Part shown: positions 26,480 through 35,470 of the stretch, one piece after another
Layout of the letters: the number at the start of each line of letters is the position of its first letter
Position numbering within the stretch: position 1 is the stretch's first letter
Origin: Kitasatospora sp044457565
GTDB lineage: Bacteria > Actinomycetota > Actinomycetes > Streptomycetales > Streptomycetaceae
Reading direction: 5' to 3'
Length of the DNA: 64,000 nucleotides
Assembly: GCF_044457565.1 (NCBI RefSeq)
Contig: NZ_JBITGZ010000001.1
Location: 310,001 to 374,000, forward strand
Translations under genes and position numbers: made by a program
The notes under the pieces: generated by a model
Databases searched by the model: none
What the model saw: the letters and a program-made list of their open reading frames with translations, nothing else
Told to the model about the DNA's origin: nothing

Positions 26480-28060
26480 TTGAAGGTCTCGATCTACCTG
26501 TTCCGGGATGAAGCGACCACATTTGCCGAACTCCTGCGCGATTTTGCACCTGGCGCTCCCACTCCGGAGCCCCGCGAGCTGATCAATCAGGTCGTTGTAC
26601 CCTGCGAGGTATGGGTCATGCCGGCACAGCCGAAGCCGCCATCGTGGGCCAAGGCCCTTGAAGCCGTTGTCAATATTTCAGACCTGAAAAACTCAAGCAA
26701 CTCTGTCGTTCTGTTCTATGAGGTAAGTAGGCGGTTCTTTGCCGTTTGCTTTGGGTATGGCCATTCCCTTCTGAATCATGAGCTCCTGGAGTCGGAATTC
26801 GGCCTGCGCGTGACGGCAAACATGGCGGACCCAGAGAAAGTCGCAACCATGCAGGTTCGCACCGTCAGTGAAAACTCAAGGCAACAGCAGAGTCAGACGG
26901 CGAACAAGACGCGGGCCGCCGAGTTCGATCTCCAACTGGAGCGCGAGTGGCTCCGATACTTGAAGGCAGATGTCACGAAAGGCCTCGAATGGGCTACCAC
27001 AGTCGGCGGGTCCCAGTCCCTCTCGATCACCACCACTACACCGCTCGCCGATTTCTCCGAAATCCTTGAGCACCTCTTGGTCGAGTTCAACTCCCAGGCA
27101 TACAAAGAGAAGTTTCCATATATCGACAATTTCTCCCCGGTAGCCAAAGGCAATCCAATTCTATCGACCCTCTGGGGTGAACTGGCGGCAGCATTGTCCG
27201 ACCCTGGATCCAGCAAGATTGGCGTAGCCTCGCCGGACGACCTTCTTGGGGCCGACGTCGACCACTGGAAGATCAATGGCGACCGAAGGAGGCGCAAGCC
27301 GCTTGAAGACCTCACGTTCGAATCCGTGGCCATGCAGATACCGCCTGACGGGATCGCCGACGCTCTAGAGCATCTTAGAATCACTCCATATAACGCCGGA
27401 GACGCCCCGATCAGAACTAAAAGGCCACTAAGAGACTATTTCGTCTTCGAGTGTAAAATTTCAAACTCGACCTGCGTACTATGCCTTGGGCAATGGTTCA
27501 GGATCGCATCAGAGTACATAGAAGATATCAACCGGCAAATCTCCGAAGTTCCGGACATAACTCAAGAATTGATGCTCCCCGGCTGGAATTCAGGCGATTC
27601 AGAGGGGCAGTACAATAAGGGGGTTTGTGACCAGCGGGGATACATCCACCTCGACGCAAAAAGCTTCATGGTCGGCGGACCTCATCAAAAGATTGAGATC
27701 TGCGACTTCATTACTCCGGAATTTGATTTCGTATGCGTGAAGCGAATGGAGAGCTCGGCAACGCTATCTCACCTTTTCAGCCAGGCCGCCGTTTCTGCCG
27801 AGCTTTATTCTGAAAACGTTCAGGGGCACGGGAAAAACACTCAACGCTACGGCGATCATGTGCGTGACCTTTACCGGAACAACTGGGGCGACCTTGGAGA
27901 ACGAGAGAATGATCGCCGAATGGTACTGGCAATCGCCACAGACAAGAGCGGGCCGCTGGCTGAGTCCCTCTACTTCTTCAGCAAGGTGAATCTGGTTCAG
28001 CGACTTTCGGACTTGCGTCACTCCCGCTTCAGAGTTGGCCTGGCAAAGATCGATCGGTGA
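26480..28060 (+). CDS. DUF6119 / TIGR04141 sporadically distributed protein
   Basis: A 526-aa protein from a TTG at 26480 preceded by AGAGAGGCAGG. It starts 'KVSIYLFRDEATTFAELL' and contains 'SNSVVLFYEVSRRFFAVCFG' and 'FGLRVTANMADPEKV', matching the sporadically distributed TIGR04141 family. Members often occur on mobile elements; their biochemical activity is unknown. Base composition is clearly lower in GC than every neighbour, and codons ending in A or T are common (aaa, att, gaa). This points to acquisition from a distant source, separate from the flanking cargo. It sits 540 bp downstream of the trypsin-NACHT gene, so an operon is uncertain. Confidence 0.78.
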   Translation: MKVSIYLFRDEATTFAELLRDFAPGAPTPEPRELINQVVVPCEVWVMPAQPKPPSWAKALEAVVNISDLKNSSNSVVLFYEVSRRFFAVCFGYGHSLLNHELLESEFGLRVTANMADPEKVATMQVRTVSENSRQQQSQTANKTRAAEFDLQLEREWLRYLKADVTKGLEWATTVGGSQSLSITTTTPLADFSEILEHLLVEFNSQAYKEKFPYIDNFSPVAKGNPILSTLWGELAAALSDPGSSKIGVASPDDLLGADVDHWKINGDRRRRKPLEDLTFESVAMQIPPDGIADALEHLRITPYNAGDAPIRTKRPLRDYFVFECKISNSTCVLCLGQWFRIASEYIEDINRQISEVPDITQELMLPGWNSGDSEGQYNKGVCDQRGYIHLDAKSFMVGGPHQKIEICDFITPEFDFVCVKRMESSATLSHLFSQAAVSAELYSENVQGHGKNTQRYGDHVRDLYRNNWGDLGERENDRRMVLAIATDKSGPLAESLYFFSKVNLVQRLSDLRHSRFRVGLAKIDR

Positions 28061-28533
28061 GCGCCTCCTCGCAGCAACGGCCCGCAACACCAGTGCGAGC
28101 AGGTGACGCGCGTCCAGAATCCCACCGTTACCGCCAGAGTTTGAAGAACGAAAGATGTGGTCCATGGCCCACACCCGGCCAGCACCACCATCATCGATTC
28201 AAGCGCGGTGGCGTCGTGTTTCATCGCCAAGGGCCGATCCGGCAGTGCCGCGCCCGCTGCGCTGCGTCAGGCCGGACGGCGGGATGGTTGCCCTTCCGCC
28301 GGACGTGTTGGGCTTCCAGCCGCGCGGAGAGCCCCGGCGGGCGCTCCTCCGGGTATCAACGGTTCGCTGGAATCTATGGCTCATTTCACCAGGTCAGCAC
28401 GGTGATTCGATAGAAGGTACGGGCCCTGTCGCTTCAGTTGTGAACCCTTGCCCAGCACCCAGCCGGCCGTCGGCGCTCCCAGGAGATATATGCTCCGACG
28501 GCACGGCAGGCTGGTAGGAAGTCGGGGGACGCC
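28061..28533. other. intergenic, no gene seen
   Basis: GC content returns to element average. No open frame has credible protein features on either strand. It lies between the DUF6119 and HAD genes and may hold the HAD promoter. Confidence 0.4.
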
Positions 28534-29115
28534 ATGAGTCGACCACTGCTGTTCCTCGATGTCGACGGACCGCTGAACCCGTACGCGGCGAAGCCTGAGA
28601 AGCGGCCGGAGGGCTACACAACTCTTCGCGTGCCACAGGAGAGCGAGATCGCCTGGGAACCTGGGAGGCCGCGAACTCACGCGAGGCCGCTGCAAATGTG
28701 GCTCAACCCGGACCACGGGCGGGCGCTGTTGGCTCTCGGCTACGCGCTGTGCTGGGCCACCACCTGGATGAGCGATGCAAACAAGTGGATTGGTCCTGCG
28801 CTCGGCCTGCCCGAGTTGCCGTTCGTCGACTTCGGCGATGCGTTGCTCCGCGAGCGTCCCGACGGGGTTCACTGGAAGTCCGATCCGCTGGTGGCGTACG
28901 CCGACGGCCGGCCTTTCACCTGGGTGGACGACGAGCAGGGCGATGCGGATCACGCATACGTGGCCGCCAACCATGGCGCCCCTGCCCTGCTCCACCATGT
29001 CAATCCACGGATTGGTCTACGGAGCACCGACTTCGCCGTCCTTGCGGACTTCGCAGTATCCCTCGACGCCTTCCCCGAGTCTGACTGGGCGGTACCCCAC
29101 AGGCCACGCAGCTGA
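28534..29115 (+). CDS. HAD-like protein of unknown function
   Basis: A 193-aa protein opening 'MSRPLLFLDVDGPLNPYA', a HAD motif I with the two aspartates (DVDG), and later 'YALCWATTWMSDAN' (motif II threonine/serine region) and 'FTWVDDEQGDADH', where the DD pair fits motif IV. No cap domain is evident. This small HAD type is common in Streptomyces, often near accessory genes. Whether it acts on nucleotides, nucleic acid ends or small phosphates is unknown. It is convergent with the minus-strand four-gene operon, separated by about 77 nt. Confidence 0.75.
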   Translation: MSRPLLFLDVDGPLNPYAAKPEKRPEGYTTLRVPQESEIAWEPGRPRTHARPLQMWLNPDHGRALLALGYALCWATTWMSDANKWIGPALGLPELPFVDFGDALLRERPDGVHWKSDPLVAYADGRPFTWVDDEQGDADHAYVAANHGAPALLHHVNPRIGLRSTDFAVLADFAVSLDAFPESDWAVPHRPRS

Positions 29116-29192
29116 GCTCAACGATCAGCGGCGGGTGGCCACCACGCCCGTGGCATGGCGGCTACCCGCCCCTACGTTGCAGCCGACGGCCC

Positions 29193-30332
29193 TCACTCGG
29201 GAGAGTGGCCGACGCGCTCGACCGCTCCCGTCGCAGCCATCACAGTGGCCAGTCTTGGCTTACTCGTGATCCAGTCGGTGTTGCCGTTCCTGATGGCGAG
29301 CCGGACGGCGTCAACGACGGCGGCTTCGGGCTCGGCTGGCCGGGCCATGTGCGCTCGCATGAAGTGCTTGAAGAGCGCGGGTAGTTGTTCAGCACGAATT
29401 CCGCTCTTCTCCTTGAGGGAGAAGAGCGGAAGGAACCACGTCTCGAACGCGGCCCTCGTCCAAGTTCTGGCTTTGTACGTCTCATACATCGGCCGAAGAT
29501 CCGCTGTGCGGTCATAGGGGAGGTGGCCGTACAGGGCGTACTGCAGCCGAGTGCCGAGGTGCTCTCGGAAGTGCTGCCCGTGGGCTGCTATGTGGTTAGC
29601 CGCGTTCTGGGTGATGGTCATCACGGCTGTTTCCGCCTGGTGCCTTCGTGCTACGGCGAGGACGGTCACATGGATGCCGACCCGTGGGTCGAGGACGAGG
29701 CCAGCCAGCCCGAGCGGTGAGAGGTCGATGCCGTGGTCGCGGGTTCGGGTGAGGATCAGGCGCTGGGTGACGTTGCTGGCGGTGTTCTGTAAGTGCTTGG
29801 GCTGCTGGCGATGGCTCGCGTGGATGTCCGAGCGGTCGAGGACTGGGCGATCCTTCGCGAGCTCGGCGACGAGGTGCAAGCCGGTGCGAGGTTGAGTCTC
29901 GGTGCTGCCGCAGGCGTTGCAGGGGTGAGAGCCGCCGCCGGTCATGTGACCGCAGGCCCGGCACGTGGGAACAATCTCGCGGCTCACCACGACGGTGCCG
30001 GCCCGCAGATTGCTCTCGATCATCTCTAGGGCCAGGCTGGCCACCTCAGCGTCAGCGTCGGTCAGGGTGCCGGCTACCGGGAACTGCCCCGACGGGTACT
30101 TGGCGGCTATGAGGTCGGCCTCGAACGCCTCGCGGGTGATCTGCCTTCCGGCCGACTCGCGGTGCCGTAGGTCGCCTGCGAGGGTCACGGTGTTCCACAG
30201 GTGGGGCACGGGTGGTGCGCCGATGATGGCGTTCAGGGCTGCGGCGAGTCGGACGCCGACTGCCTTGCCCGGTTTGGTCTCGAAAGTGAAGGGCCCGTTC
30301 TGGACAGGGCCGTTGAGGAACAGGTGTCGCAC
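29193..30332 (-). CDS. MetRS-like class I aminoacyl-tRNA synthetase homologue, degenerate
   Basis: A 379-aa protein with a zinc-knuckle segment 'CRACGHMTGGGSHPCNACGS' near residue 124, which resembles the methionyl-tRNA synthetase connective-peptide zinc site. It is followed by 'RTGLHLVAEL' and then 'ILTRTRDHGIDL', which resembles the 'ISRxxxWGIPVP' strand. The N-terminal 'LFLNGPVQNGPF' occupies the place of the catalytic HIGH region, but no HIGH motif is present, and no KMSKS is evident. It therefore probably lacks aminoacylation activity. The start is 9 nt after the histidine phosphatase stop, so it is the last gene of an operon. It could bind tRNA or an aminoacyl-like substrate; that is inference. 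Confidence 0.5.
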   Translation of the reverse strand: MRHLFLNGPVQNGPFTFETKPGKAVGVRLAAALNAIIGAPPVPHLWNTVTLAGDLRHRESAGRQITREAFEADLIAAKYPSGQFPVAGTLTDADAEVASLALEMIESNLRAGTVVVSREIVPTCRACGHMTGGGSHPCNACGSTETQPRTGLHLVAELAKDRPVLDRSDIHASHRQQPKHLQNTASNVTQRLILTRTRDHGIDLSPLGLAGLVLDPRVGIHVTVLAVARRHQAETAVMTITQNAANHIAAHGQHFREHLGTRLQYALYGHLPYDRTADLRPMYETYKARTWTRAAFETWFLPLFSLKEKSGIRAEQLPALFKHFMRAHMARPAEPEAAVVDAVRLAIRNGNTDWITSKPRLATVMAATGAVERVGHSPE

Positions 30333-30341
30333 AGGCTCCTC

Positions 30342-31016
30342 CTAGATCGAGGGGATGGTCGTTCCTGTCCGGGCGAACCGACCGTCTCGCAGTTCGTAGT
30401 GCAGGATCGCGGCGTTGGGCATCTTGCCCTTCCTCTCTTCGGCAAGGATCTCGGGGAGGGCGCGCTCTTCGAGCAACGAGCGGAGTGCGACGGCGGCGGT
30501 CTGGTGGGTGAAGGCGACGACCGTGCAGGGCGTCTGGAGTTCGGAGTGAGCCAGGGCGGCGAACTCGGCGGCCCGTTTGCTCACGGCTTCGGCGAGGGAC
30601 TCGCCACCGCCAGGCGCGGTCCAGATGTGCTTGCGCTGTCGGCGGTCCTCGGCCAGGTCCGGGTAGGTGTCGAACAGCTCGCGCTTGGTCATGTAGGTAG
30701 CGTCCCCGTAGTGCTGTTCGTCGAGAAGTACTGTCTGCTGGGGCCACCCGTCCGGGAGTTCGGGGAGGGCGATCAGCGCGGTGTCGATCGCCCTCCGGTA
30801 GGTTGAGGTGTAGACGTGCGGCTCGTGATTCATGAGGCCCGGGAGCACCTCGGCGAGCCACTGGGCTTGCCGGAAGCCGCGTGGGGTCAGGCCGACGATG
30901 CTGCGGGAGATGCTGTGGGCGGCGGCCCCGCTGTAGGGGCGCGGGTCCTGGTAGAAGCCGTTGTACTTGTCGGCGTTCTCAACGGACTCGGCGTGCCGGA
31001 CGATAAACAAGGTCAT
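30342..31016 (-). CDS. histidine phosphatase (phosphoglycerate mutase-like)
   Basis: A 224-aa protein from the ATG at 31016. The catalytic RHAE motif is in 'MTLFIVRHAESVENADKYNG', the second Arg in 'GFRQAQWLAEV', and the second catalytic His in 'VVAFTHQTAAVAL'. The family dephosphorylates diverse small molecules. The upstream NTase gene ends 10 nt before and the downstream gene begins 9 nt after, so it lies in a compact operon. The substrate probably relates to the kinase and NTase encoded with it. Confidence 0.85.
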   Translation of the reverse strand: MTLFIVRHAESVENADKYNGFYQDPRPYSGAAAHSISRSIVGLTPRGFRQAQWLAEVLPGLMNHEPHVYTSTYRRAIDTALIALPELPDGWPQQTVLLDEQHYGDATYMTKRELFDTYPDLAEDRRQRKHIWTAPGGGESLAEAVSKRAAEFAALAHSELQTPCTVVAFTHQTAAVALRSLLEERALPEILAEERKGKMPNAAILHYELRDGRFARTGTTIPSI

Positions 31017-31026
31017 GGCGCAGCTC

Positions 31027-32127
31027 CTATCCGGCCAGGTTGGCGACGTAGGAGCCGCTGACGGTCCATGGCGTGAGCTCAATACCGAAGCCGCTGTGCT
31101 CGCCGTCCTGGGTGTGGACGAGCTTGCCGGACAGGTGCACGGTGTCCCCAGTGCGGAACGCACCGGTGTAGGCGCCGAGGTACGAGCGCATGTGGGTGAT
31201 CCTGCGGGCGAAGGAGTCGGGCTCGTCGATGGTCGAGCTGAGGATGGTCTTTACCTTGATCCCGTAAACGGCCGGGGTGGTCAGGCCCTCGGTGTGATCG
31301 GTGATCTTCGCCAGTAGCGAGACCTCCCCGATCTCCTTGGAGGTCACCCGGGAGAAGGTCTTGTCGCGGTCGGAGCGGATGGGCTCGCAGTTGATGTGCG
31401 CGCCGGCGTTGGCCGTCAGCCCCTGGAGCTTGCGCCTCTCCTGCTTGATGAGCGCGTCGAACGAGCTGCCCTCCATGTACTTCGCCCGCCGGATGTACAG
31501 CCGTGTCAGGTCGTCCCCGTCGTACGGCCTGATCAGGTCGGGCTGCTTGAACAGCTTCTGCGCGGCCTCGTAGCCCTCCGGGCCGTAGGAGACGAGGTCG
31601 ATGTCCGAGCGCTCGTTGAAGCAGCCGACGAGGAAGGAGCCGGTGACGCCGATGAGTCCTTGCAAGCCGTTCGATGCGACCCACTCGGTGATCGCCAGGA
31701 GGTCCTTACCCGCAGGGTTGTCGGCGACAGGGCCCGGCTCCTCGTGGATGGCTACCAGGGCCTGGCGGCAGGAGTAGTGGACGGCGATGTCGTCGCGCGG
31801 GATGCCGGTGATGACGCAGCCGAGGGTGTCGGAGTAGACGTAGCACTCCGGCCTGCCCGCCAGGATGCCGAAGGACTTCGACACCACGCTGTTCTGCCGG
31901 TAGGTCTGGCCGAACAGTCGGCGGTCGCCCTTGTCGTCGGGGTGGTACTTGACGTAGCCGAGGTAGTGGCTGCCGGGGTGGCTGTCGCCGATGACCTTGA
32001 AGACGACTCCGTGATGATCCATCAGGTAGTCGCGGTCGCGAACGGCGGGAACGGGCCTACCGGTGCTCAGCGGTGAACCGTTCCAGAGTGGGGAAGGTGT
32101 CGGTGTCGATCGTGTTGGACGACTCAT
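31027..32127 (-). CDS. nucleotidyltransferase-domain protein
   Basis: An NTase-fold protein of about 366 aa. The signature 'GSFLVGCFNERSDIDLVSYG' (GS followed by DxD) lies near residue 164 from this start and supplies two metal-binding aspartates. The N-terminal part, 'RDYLMDHHGVVFKVIGDSHP', resembles the N-terminal domain of a COG1665-like predicted NTase family. Because that conserved stretch includes codons upstream of the ATG at 32022, the start must be earlier, and ATG 32127 is chosen; this overlaps the phosphotransferase gene by about 70 nt. ATG 32022 (331 aa) remains possible. The C-terminal 130 residues contain 'GIKVKTILSSTIDEPDSF' of unknown fold. Confidence 0.68.
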   Translation of the reverse strand: MSRPTRSTPTPSPLWNGSPLSTGRPVPAVRDRDYLMDHHGVVFKVIGDSHPGSHYLGYVKYHPDDKGDRRLFGQTYRQNSVVSKSFGILAGRPECYVYSDTLGCVITGIPRDDIAVHYSCRQALVAIHEEPGPVADNPAGKDLLAITEWVASNGLQGLIGVTGSFLVGCFNERSDIDLVSYGPEGYEAAQKLFKQPDLIRPYDGDDLTRLYIRRAKYMEGSSFDALIKQERRKLQGLTANAGAHINCEPIRSDRDKTFSRVTSKEIGEVSLLAKITDHTEGLTTPAVYGIKVKTILSSTIDEPDSFARRITHMRSYLGAYTGAFRTGDTVHLSGKLVHTQDGEHSGFGIELTPWTVSGSYVANLAG

Positions 32128-32959
32128 ACTGATCAAGTCCCATCGTGAAGAGGGTGCGGCGGTACTGCCACTTGATGTGCTTGTCGTGCCGTGCGGGGTC
32201 GGTGGGTCGCATGAGGGCGAGGAAGAAGAAGCACTTGACGAGCAGGAAGTCGCCCAGGTGCTCGCTCACCCGCTGTCCGATCAGGGAGGCGGTGGTCTCG
32301 TCGAGTGCGGCGACGTAGGCGGCGCGCTGTTCGGGACTGATGCTGTAACCCTTGCCTCCGCCCTTGAAAGCGACGATGTCGAGCGCGGGATAGACGTCGT
32401 AGCCGAGTGGGATGGGGCCGTGGTGCTGCCAGTCGATGACGCCGGCCGCCAGGACGTTGGGCAGGCCGAAGTCGAGGTGCCCGTGAACCGTGGGCAGCAG
32501 TGCCATCCGGTCGAGCGCCCGCTTGACCGTGTCACGGACCCGTGGGGTGTCGAAGTCCGGGTTCTCGTCGAAGACGTCCTTGGCGAAGGCAGCCTTCTCG
32601 AACCAGGGCGAGGCGGGCAGCGGGTGCCTGGCCTGGGCCTGCAGGAGCTTGGACGAGACGGCTGCCGCCGTGCTGATCACCTGGTAGCTGATCTGTCCGT
32701 CACGCAGAGCGTCGGTCAGGGCCTTCTCGTGCAGCGAGGCGCTGCCGAGGGATCGCTCGGTGACGTAGTAGCTCCCGTTCTCCGACCCGCTGTCGACGAT
32801 CTCCGGGACCGGGTAGCCGAGGCCGGCGGCAAGCCGCTGGAACTCGATCTCCTCGCGCAGATCCTCGCCCCCGGTCCGCTTGTAGAGCAGGCCATCTGCT
32901 GACTTCCACACCGCGCCCTGCGTCGCCGTTCTGTCCTTCACGAAGTCCCAGTCGCTCAT
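32057..32959 (-). CDS. aminoglycoside phosphotransferase-family kinase
   Basis: A 300-aa APH/choline kinase-fold protein and first gene of the operon. Catalytic loop 'HGHLDFGLPNVLAAG' and the metal-binding 'VIDWQHHGPIPLGYD' are present; an N-lobe Lys lies in 'LYKRTGGEDLREEIEF'. The family phosphorylates small molecules, and drug resistance is only one of its roles. Its linkage to an NTase, a phosphatase and a MetRS-like protein suggests a nucleotide- or sugar-linked pathway instead. The start has no strong upstream ribosome binding site, but is the first ATG before the domain. Confidence 0.82.
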   Translation of the reverse strand: MSDWDFVKDRTATQGAVWKSADGLLYKRTGGEDLREEIEFQRLAAGLGYPVPEIVDSGSENGSYYVTERSLGSASLHEKALTDALRDGQISYQVISTAAAVSSKLLQAQARHPLPASPWFEKAAFAKDVFDENPDFDTPRVRDTVKRALDRMALLPTVHGHLDFGLPNVLAAGVIDWQHHGPIPLGYDVYPALDIVAFKGGGKGYSISPEQRAAYVAALDETTASLIGQRVSEHLGDFLLVKCFFFLALMRPTDPARHDKHIKWQYRRTLFTMGLDQYESSNTIDTDTFPTLERFTAEHR

Positions 32960-33005
32960 TCATCCATCCTTCCGTAGGGCCGAGTTCAGGTGGAGCATGC
33001 GCGGC

Positions 33006-33674
33006 TTACCCAGCGGGTTGTGCGAGGGTGGGGCCAGCCACTCCCCGGGGGGGAGAGAGAGCGACCGGCCCCGTCACCGTCCGGCCGGTGTGCCTGGACT
33101 TGAACGGGCGGAGTCTGTGGGCCCGCGGGGCTCGGTGTTTCGCAAACCACTGGTACGCGCGGGCGCTGCTTCGGGTGGCTCGATGGGGGCGCGGCCTGGG
33201 GCGATCGGTGCGGACCATGCTGGCAATGAGGGAGGCTCGGCGCTCCGAGCGGGAACGTTCGGGTGCCGCAACGGCTGGGACGGCTAGCTCGGCCCAGACC
33301 TTCTTGCCATGGGTCGTCGGCTCGGCACCCCAGCTCTCTGACAGGCTCTCGATCATCAGCATCCCTCGACCGCAGGTCAATTCGCTATTTCCGAAGTTCG
33401 CCGCCCCGGCCGGCATCCTGCGCGACGGGTCGTAGACCTCGATCACCACCCGGTCGCCGTCCGGGGAAAGGTAGACGCCAGCCAGCAGCCGTCCGGGGGC
33501 GTGGATGACCGCGTTGGCAAGGAGCTCGCCGGCAACCAGGGCGATGTCGTCCAGGCCGTCCCCGGTGATTCCCCACGATCGGGCGATGTCGACGACGGCT
33601 TCCCGGGCTGGTGGGATGTCCTCTCGCCTGGTGCCGTTGAACGCGATGCGCCGCGCGAGGGAGGGTGCGGTCAT
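33006..33674 (-). CDS. anti-sigma-like ATP-binding protein (HATPase_c)
   Basis: A 222-aa protein. The RsbW/SpoIIAB-like Bergerat fold occupies residues 15 to 135, with the N-box 'LVAGELLANAVIHA' and the G2 motif 'SELTCGRGMLMIESLS' followed by 'WGAEPTTHGKKVWAEL'. This is the short ATP-binding type common in Streptomyces. The C-terminal 80 residues are Arg/Pro-rich and may be a read-through extension. The ATG at 33674 overlaps the stop of the small upstream gene by 4 nt (ATGA), so the two are translated together. Confidence 0.85.
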   Translation of the reverse strand: MTAPSLARRIAFNGTRREDIPPAREAVVDIARSWGITGDGLDDIALVAGELLANAVIHAPGRLLAGVYLSPDGDRVVIEVYDPSRRMPAGAANFGNSELTCGRGMLMIESLSESWGAEPTTHGKKVWAELAVPAVAAPERSRSERRASLIASMVRTDRPRPRPHRATRSSARAYQWFAKHRAPRAHRLRPFKSRHTGRTVTGPVALSPPRGVAGPTLAQPAG

Positions 33675-33943
33675 CGGTCACCGTCGCATGCCTGGACCGC
33701 GTCGACGACGGTGTTGCACGGCCAGACGCCGCAGCCGTGACTGCACTGACCGTCGGCGAACTGGTGACGGCCCAGAACCTCCCGGGCGTTGGCAGCGGCG
33801 AGGCGCTCACGGCGCTCGGTGGCGCGGCTCGGGAAGTCCGCCACTCCGCTGATCATCTGCTCGCCGACCGGTACGAAGGGAAGGGCCATGGCGTCCCGCT
33901 GGTGCGCGGTGTTGTCTCTCTGCACGTCCGAGCGGAAGGCCAT
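33671..33943 (-). CDS. small cysteine-rich hypothetical protein
   Basis: A 90-aa protein from the ATG at 33943, which has a strong AAGGAG ribosome binding site. It opens 'MAFRSDVQRDNTAHQRDA' and ends with a cysteine cluster 'GQCSHGCGVWPCNTVVDA', which may bind a metal. The stop overlaps the downstream ATPase start. Similar small proteins precede anti-sigma-like ATPases in streptomycetes; function not known. Confidence 0.7.
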   Translation of the reverse strand: MAFRSDVQRDNTAHQRDAMALPFVPVGEQMISGVADFPSRATERRERLAAANAREVLGRHQFADGQCSHGCGVWPCNTVVDAVQACDGDR

Positions 33944-34195
33944 CGGCGCTTCTCCTTTGCCACTGGGTAGAGCCGCGCTCGCCGGAGACCACGGATGGGC
34001 CTCGGGCATGCGGGGGTCGGGAACCGCAAGCTCCAGGGGTGGGTGAGCTGCTGACGCCAAGACAACTCCATGACAGAGCCAAGTGGTTAGGCAGAACGTC
34101 GGGTGCGCATGATCCATGCAGATCGTGCATACCGAGTTGTCCTGGTGCGGCTACGCTCGGCCCACCAGGCAGGATCAGCATTGGCAGGAGAAGCC

Positions 34196-35470
34196 ATGTC
34201 GCCGACGGCCAAGGGACACTCCGCAGCGGGCGGGATCGGAGAAGTGATCCGCCGCGCACGAGTGTTGAGCGGCCGGACGCAAGAGGATGTGGCCACCGAA
34301 CTGGGCTACCACCAGTCGAAGATCAGCCGGCTTGAGCGCGGCACGGGGACACAGGACATGGACGTTCTGCGGGCTGTCGCAGCCGTGCTCGACATCCCAC
34401 TGGGGAGCCTCGGCCTGTCCTCCCATACCAGTGCGGACAGCAGGGCGGACGACATGCACCGTCGGAACTTCCTGGCTGCGAGCGTCGTCGCGCTCGCGGC
34501 CCCAGCAACCCCGCCCAGCGTGGGCATGGAGCTTGTGCACGCGCTGCTGCCTGGACCGGTTCCAGCCAGCGCTCCGCCGCAGGCCCAGGCCGCGCTGACC
34601 GCTCGACTCTCCCAGGCCCGCAGGCTCTTCTATGCCTGCCGGTACGCCGAGCTGGAAGACGTCCTGCCGTCGCTGATCGCTGACCTTCGCCAGGCCAAGG
34701 ACGCTGTCCACGGCGGCGACCCGGCGCTGGCTGGTCTGCTCGCGACGGCCTACCAGACCGCGGTGAGTCTGCTTCTCAAGCTGGGCGACCACGGCAACGC
34801 CTGGCTCGCGGTCGGCCGAGCAATGGCCGAGGCCGAACGGAGCGGCGATCCCATCGTTATGGCGTCTAGTGTCCGTGTCCAGGCCCATGTGCTCGCCCGA
34901 GACCGGCACACCAAGCCAGCCGTCACCCTCATCCGCCACACCGCCGACCAACTCGCCGGAAGCTATGACCGGCGGTCTCCCGCCTACCTGGCAGCGTTCG
35001 GCCTCATGCTTCTTCGTGGAGTGACGGCCGCGAGCGCGGGCGGCGATCGTGCCACGACCGCAGAGTTCCTCGCCGAGGCCCAGGAGGTGGCGCGCTACGT
35101 CGAGCTCGACGCCCCGGACGCCTGGGCGAACTTCAGCCCGATCAACGTCGCGCTGCATTCGGTGAGCGCGTCCGTCATCCTGGGCGATGCTGGTGCGGCA
35201 CTCGAAGCCGCTCAGCCCCTGATGCGCCGACGAATCCCCGTTCCCGAACGCCGGGCGGCACTCTGGGTGGAGGCTGCACGGGCGTACAGCCAACAGGGCA
35301 GACTGGCCGAGGGATACAAAGCGCTGAGGATCGCGGAGGGCTGTGCGTCGGAGGACATCCGCCGACGCCCTGCCGTGCTGGAGCTGGCCGGTGACATGGC
35401 CTCCCGTGACCGACGTGGCGCTGTCCCTGAGCTTCGCCGTTTCTGCCAGGAGTTGGGAGTCCAGGTTTGA
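34196..35470 (+). CDS. XRE-family regulator with TPR-like C-terminal domain
   Basis: A 424-aa protein from the ATG at 34196 with a CAGGAG ribosome binding site. The N-terminal helix-turn-helix domain reads 'IGEVIRRARVLSGRTQEDVA' and 'YHQSKISRLERGTG'. The C-terminal 270 residues are helical with repeat-like pairs ('ARRLFYACRYAELEDVLPSL', 'AYLAAFGLMLLRGVT', 'ALWVEAARAYSQQGRLAEGY'), as in large streptomycete XRE regulators with TPR-like ligand domains. The stop overlaps the flavoprotein start (TTGA), so the two genes are translationally coupled. It is divergent from the small cysteine-rich gene; the 252-bp gap between them is the probable control region. Confidence 0.85.
   Translation: MSPTAKGHSAAGGIGEVIRRARVLSGRTQEDVATELGYHQSKISRLERGTGTQDMDVLRAVAAVLDIPLGSLGLSSHTSADSRADDMHRRNFLAASVVALAAPATPPSVGMELVHALLPGPVPASAPPQAQAALTARLSQARRLFYACRYAELEDVLPSLIADLRQAKDAVHGGDPALAGLLATAYQTAVSLLLKLGDHGNAWLAVGRAMAEAERSGDPIVMASSVRVQAHVLARDRHTKPAVTLIRHTADQLAGSYDRRSPAYLAAFGLMLLRGVTAASAGGDRATTAEFLAEAQEVARYVELDAPDAWANFSPINVALHSVSASVILGDAGAALEAAQPLMRRRIPVPERRAALWVEAARAYSQQGRLAEGYKALRIAEGCASEDIRRRPAVLELAGDMASRDRRGAVPELRRFCQELGVQV

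Noticed and set aside
32022..32127. ATG 32022 as the NTase start
   Set aside because: The conserved Arg-Asp-Tyr segment lies upstream of it, so an earlier start is preferred, though not certain.
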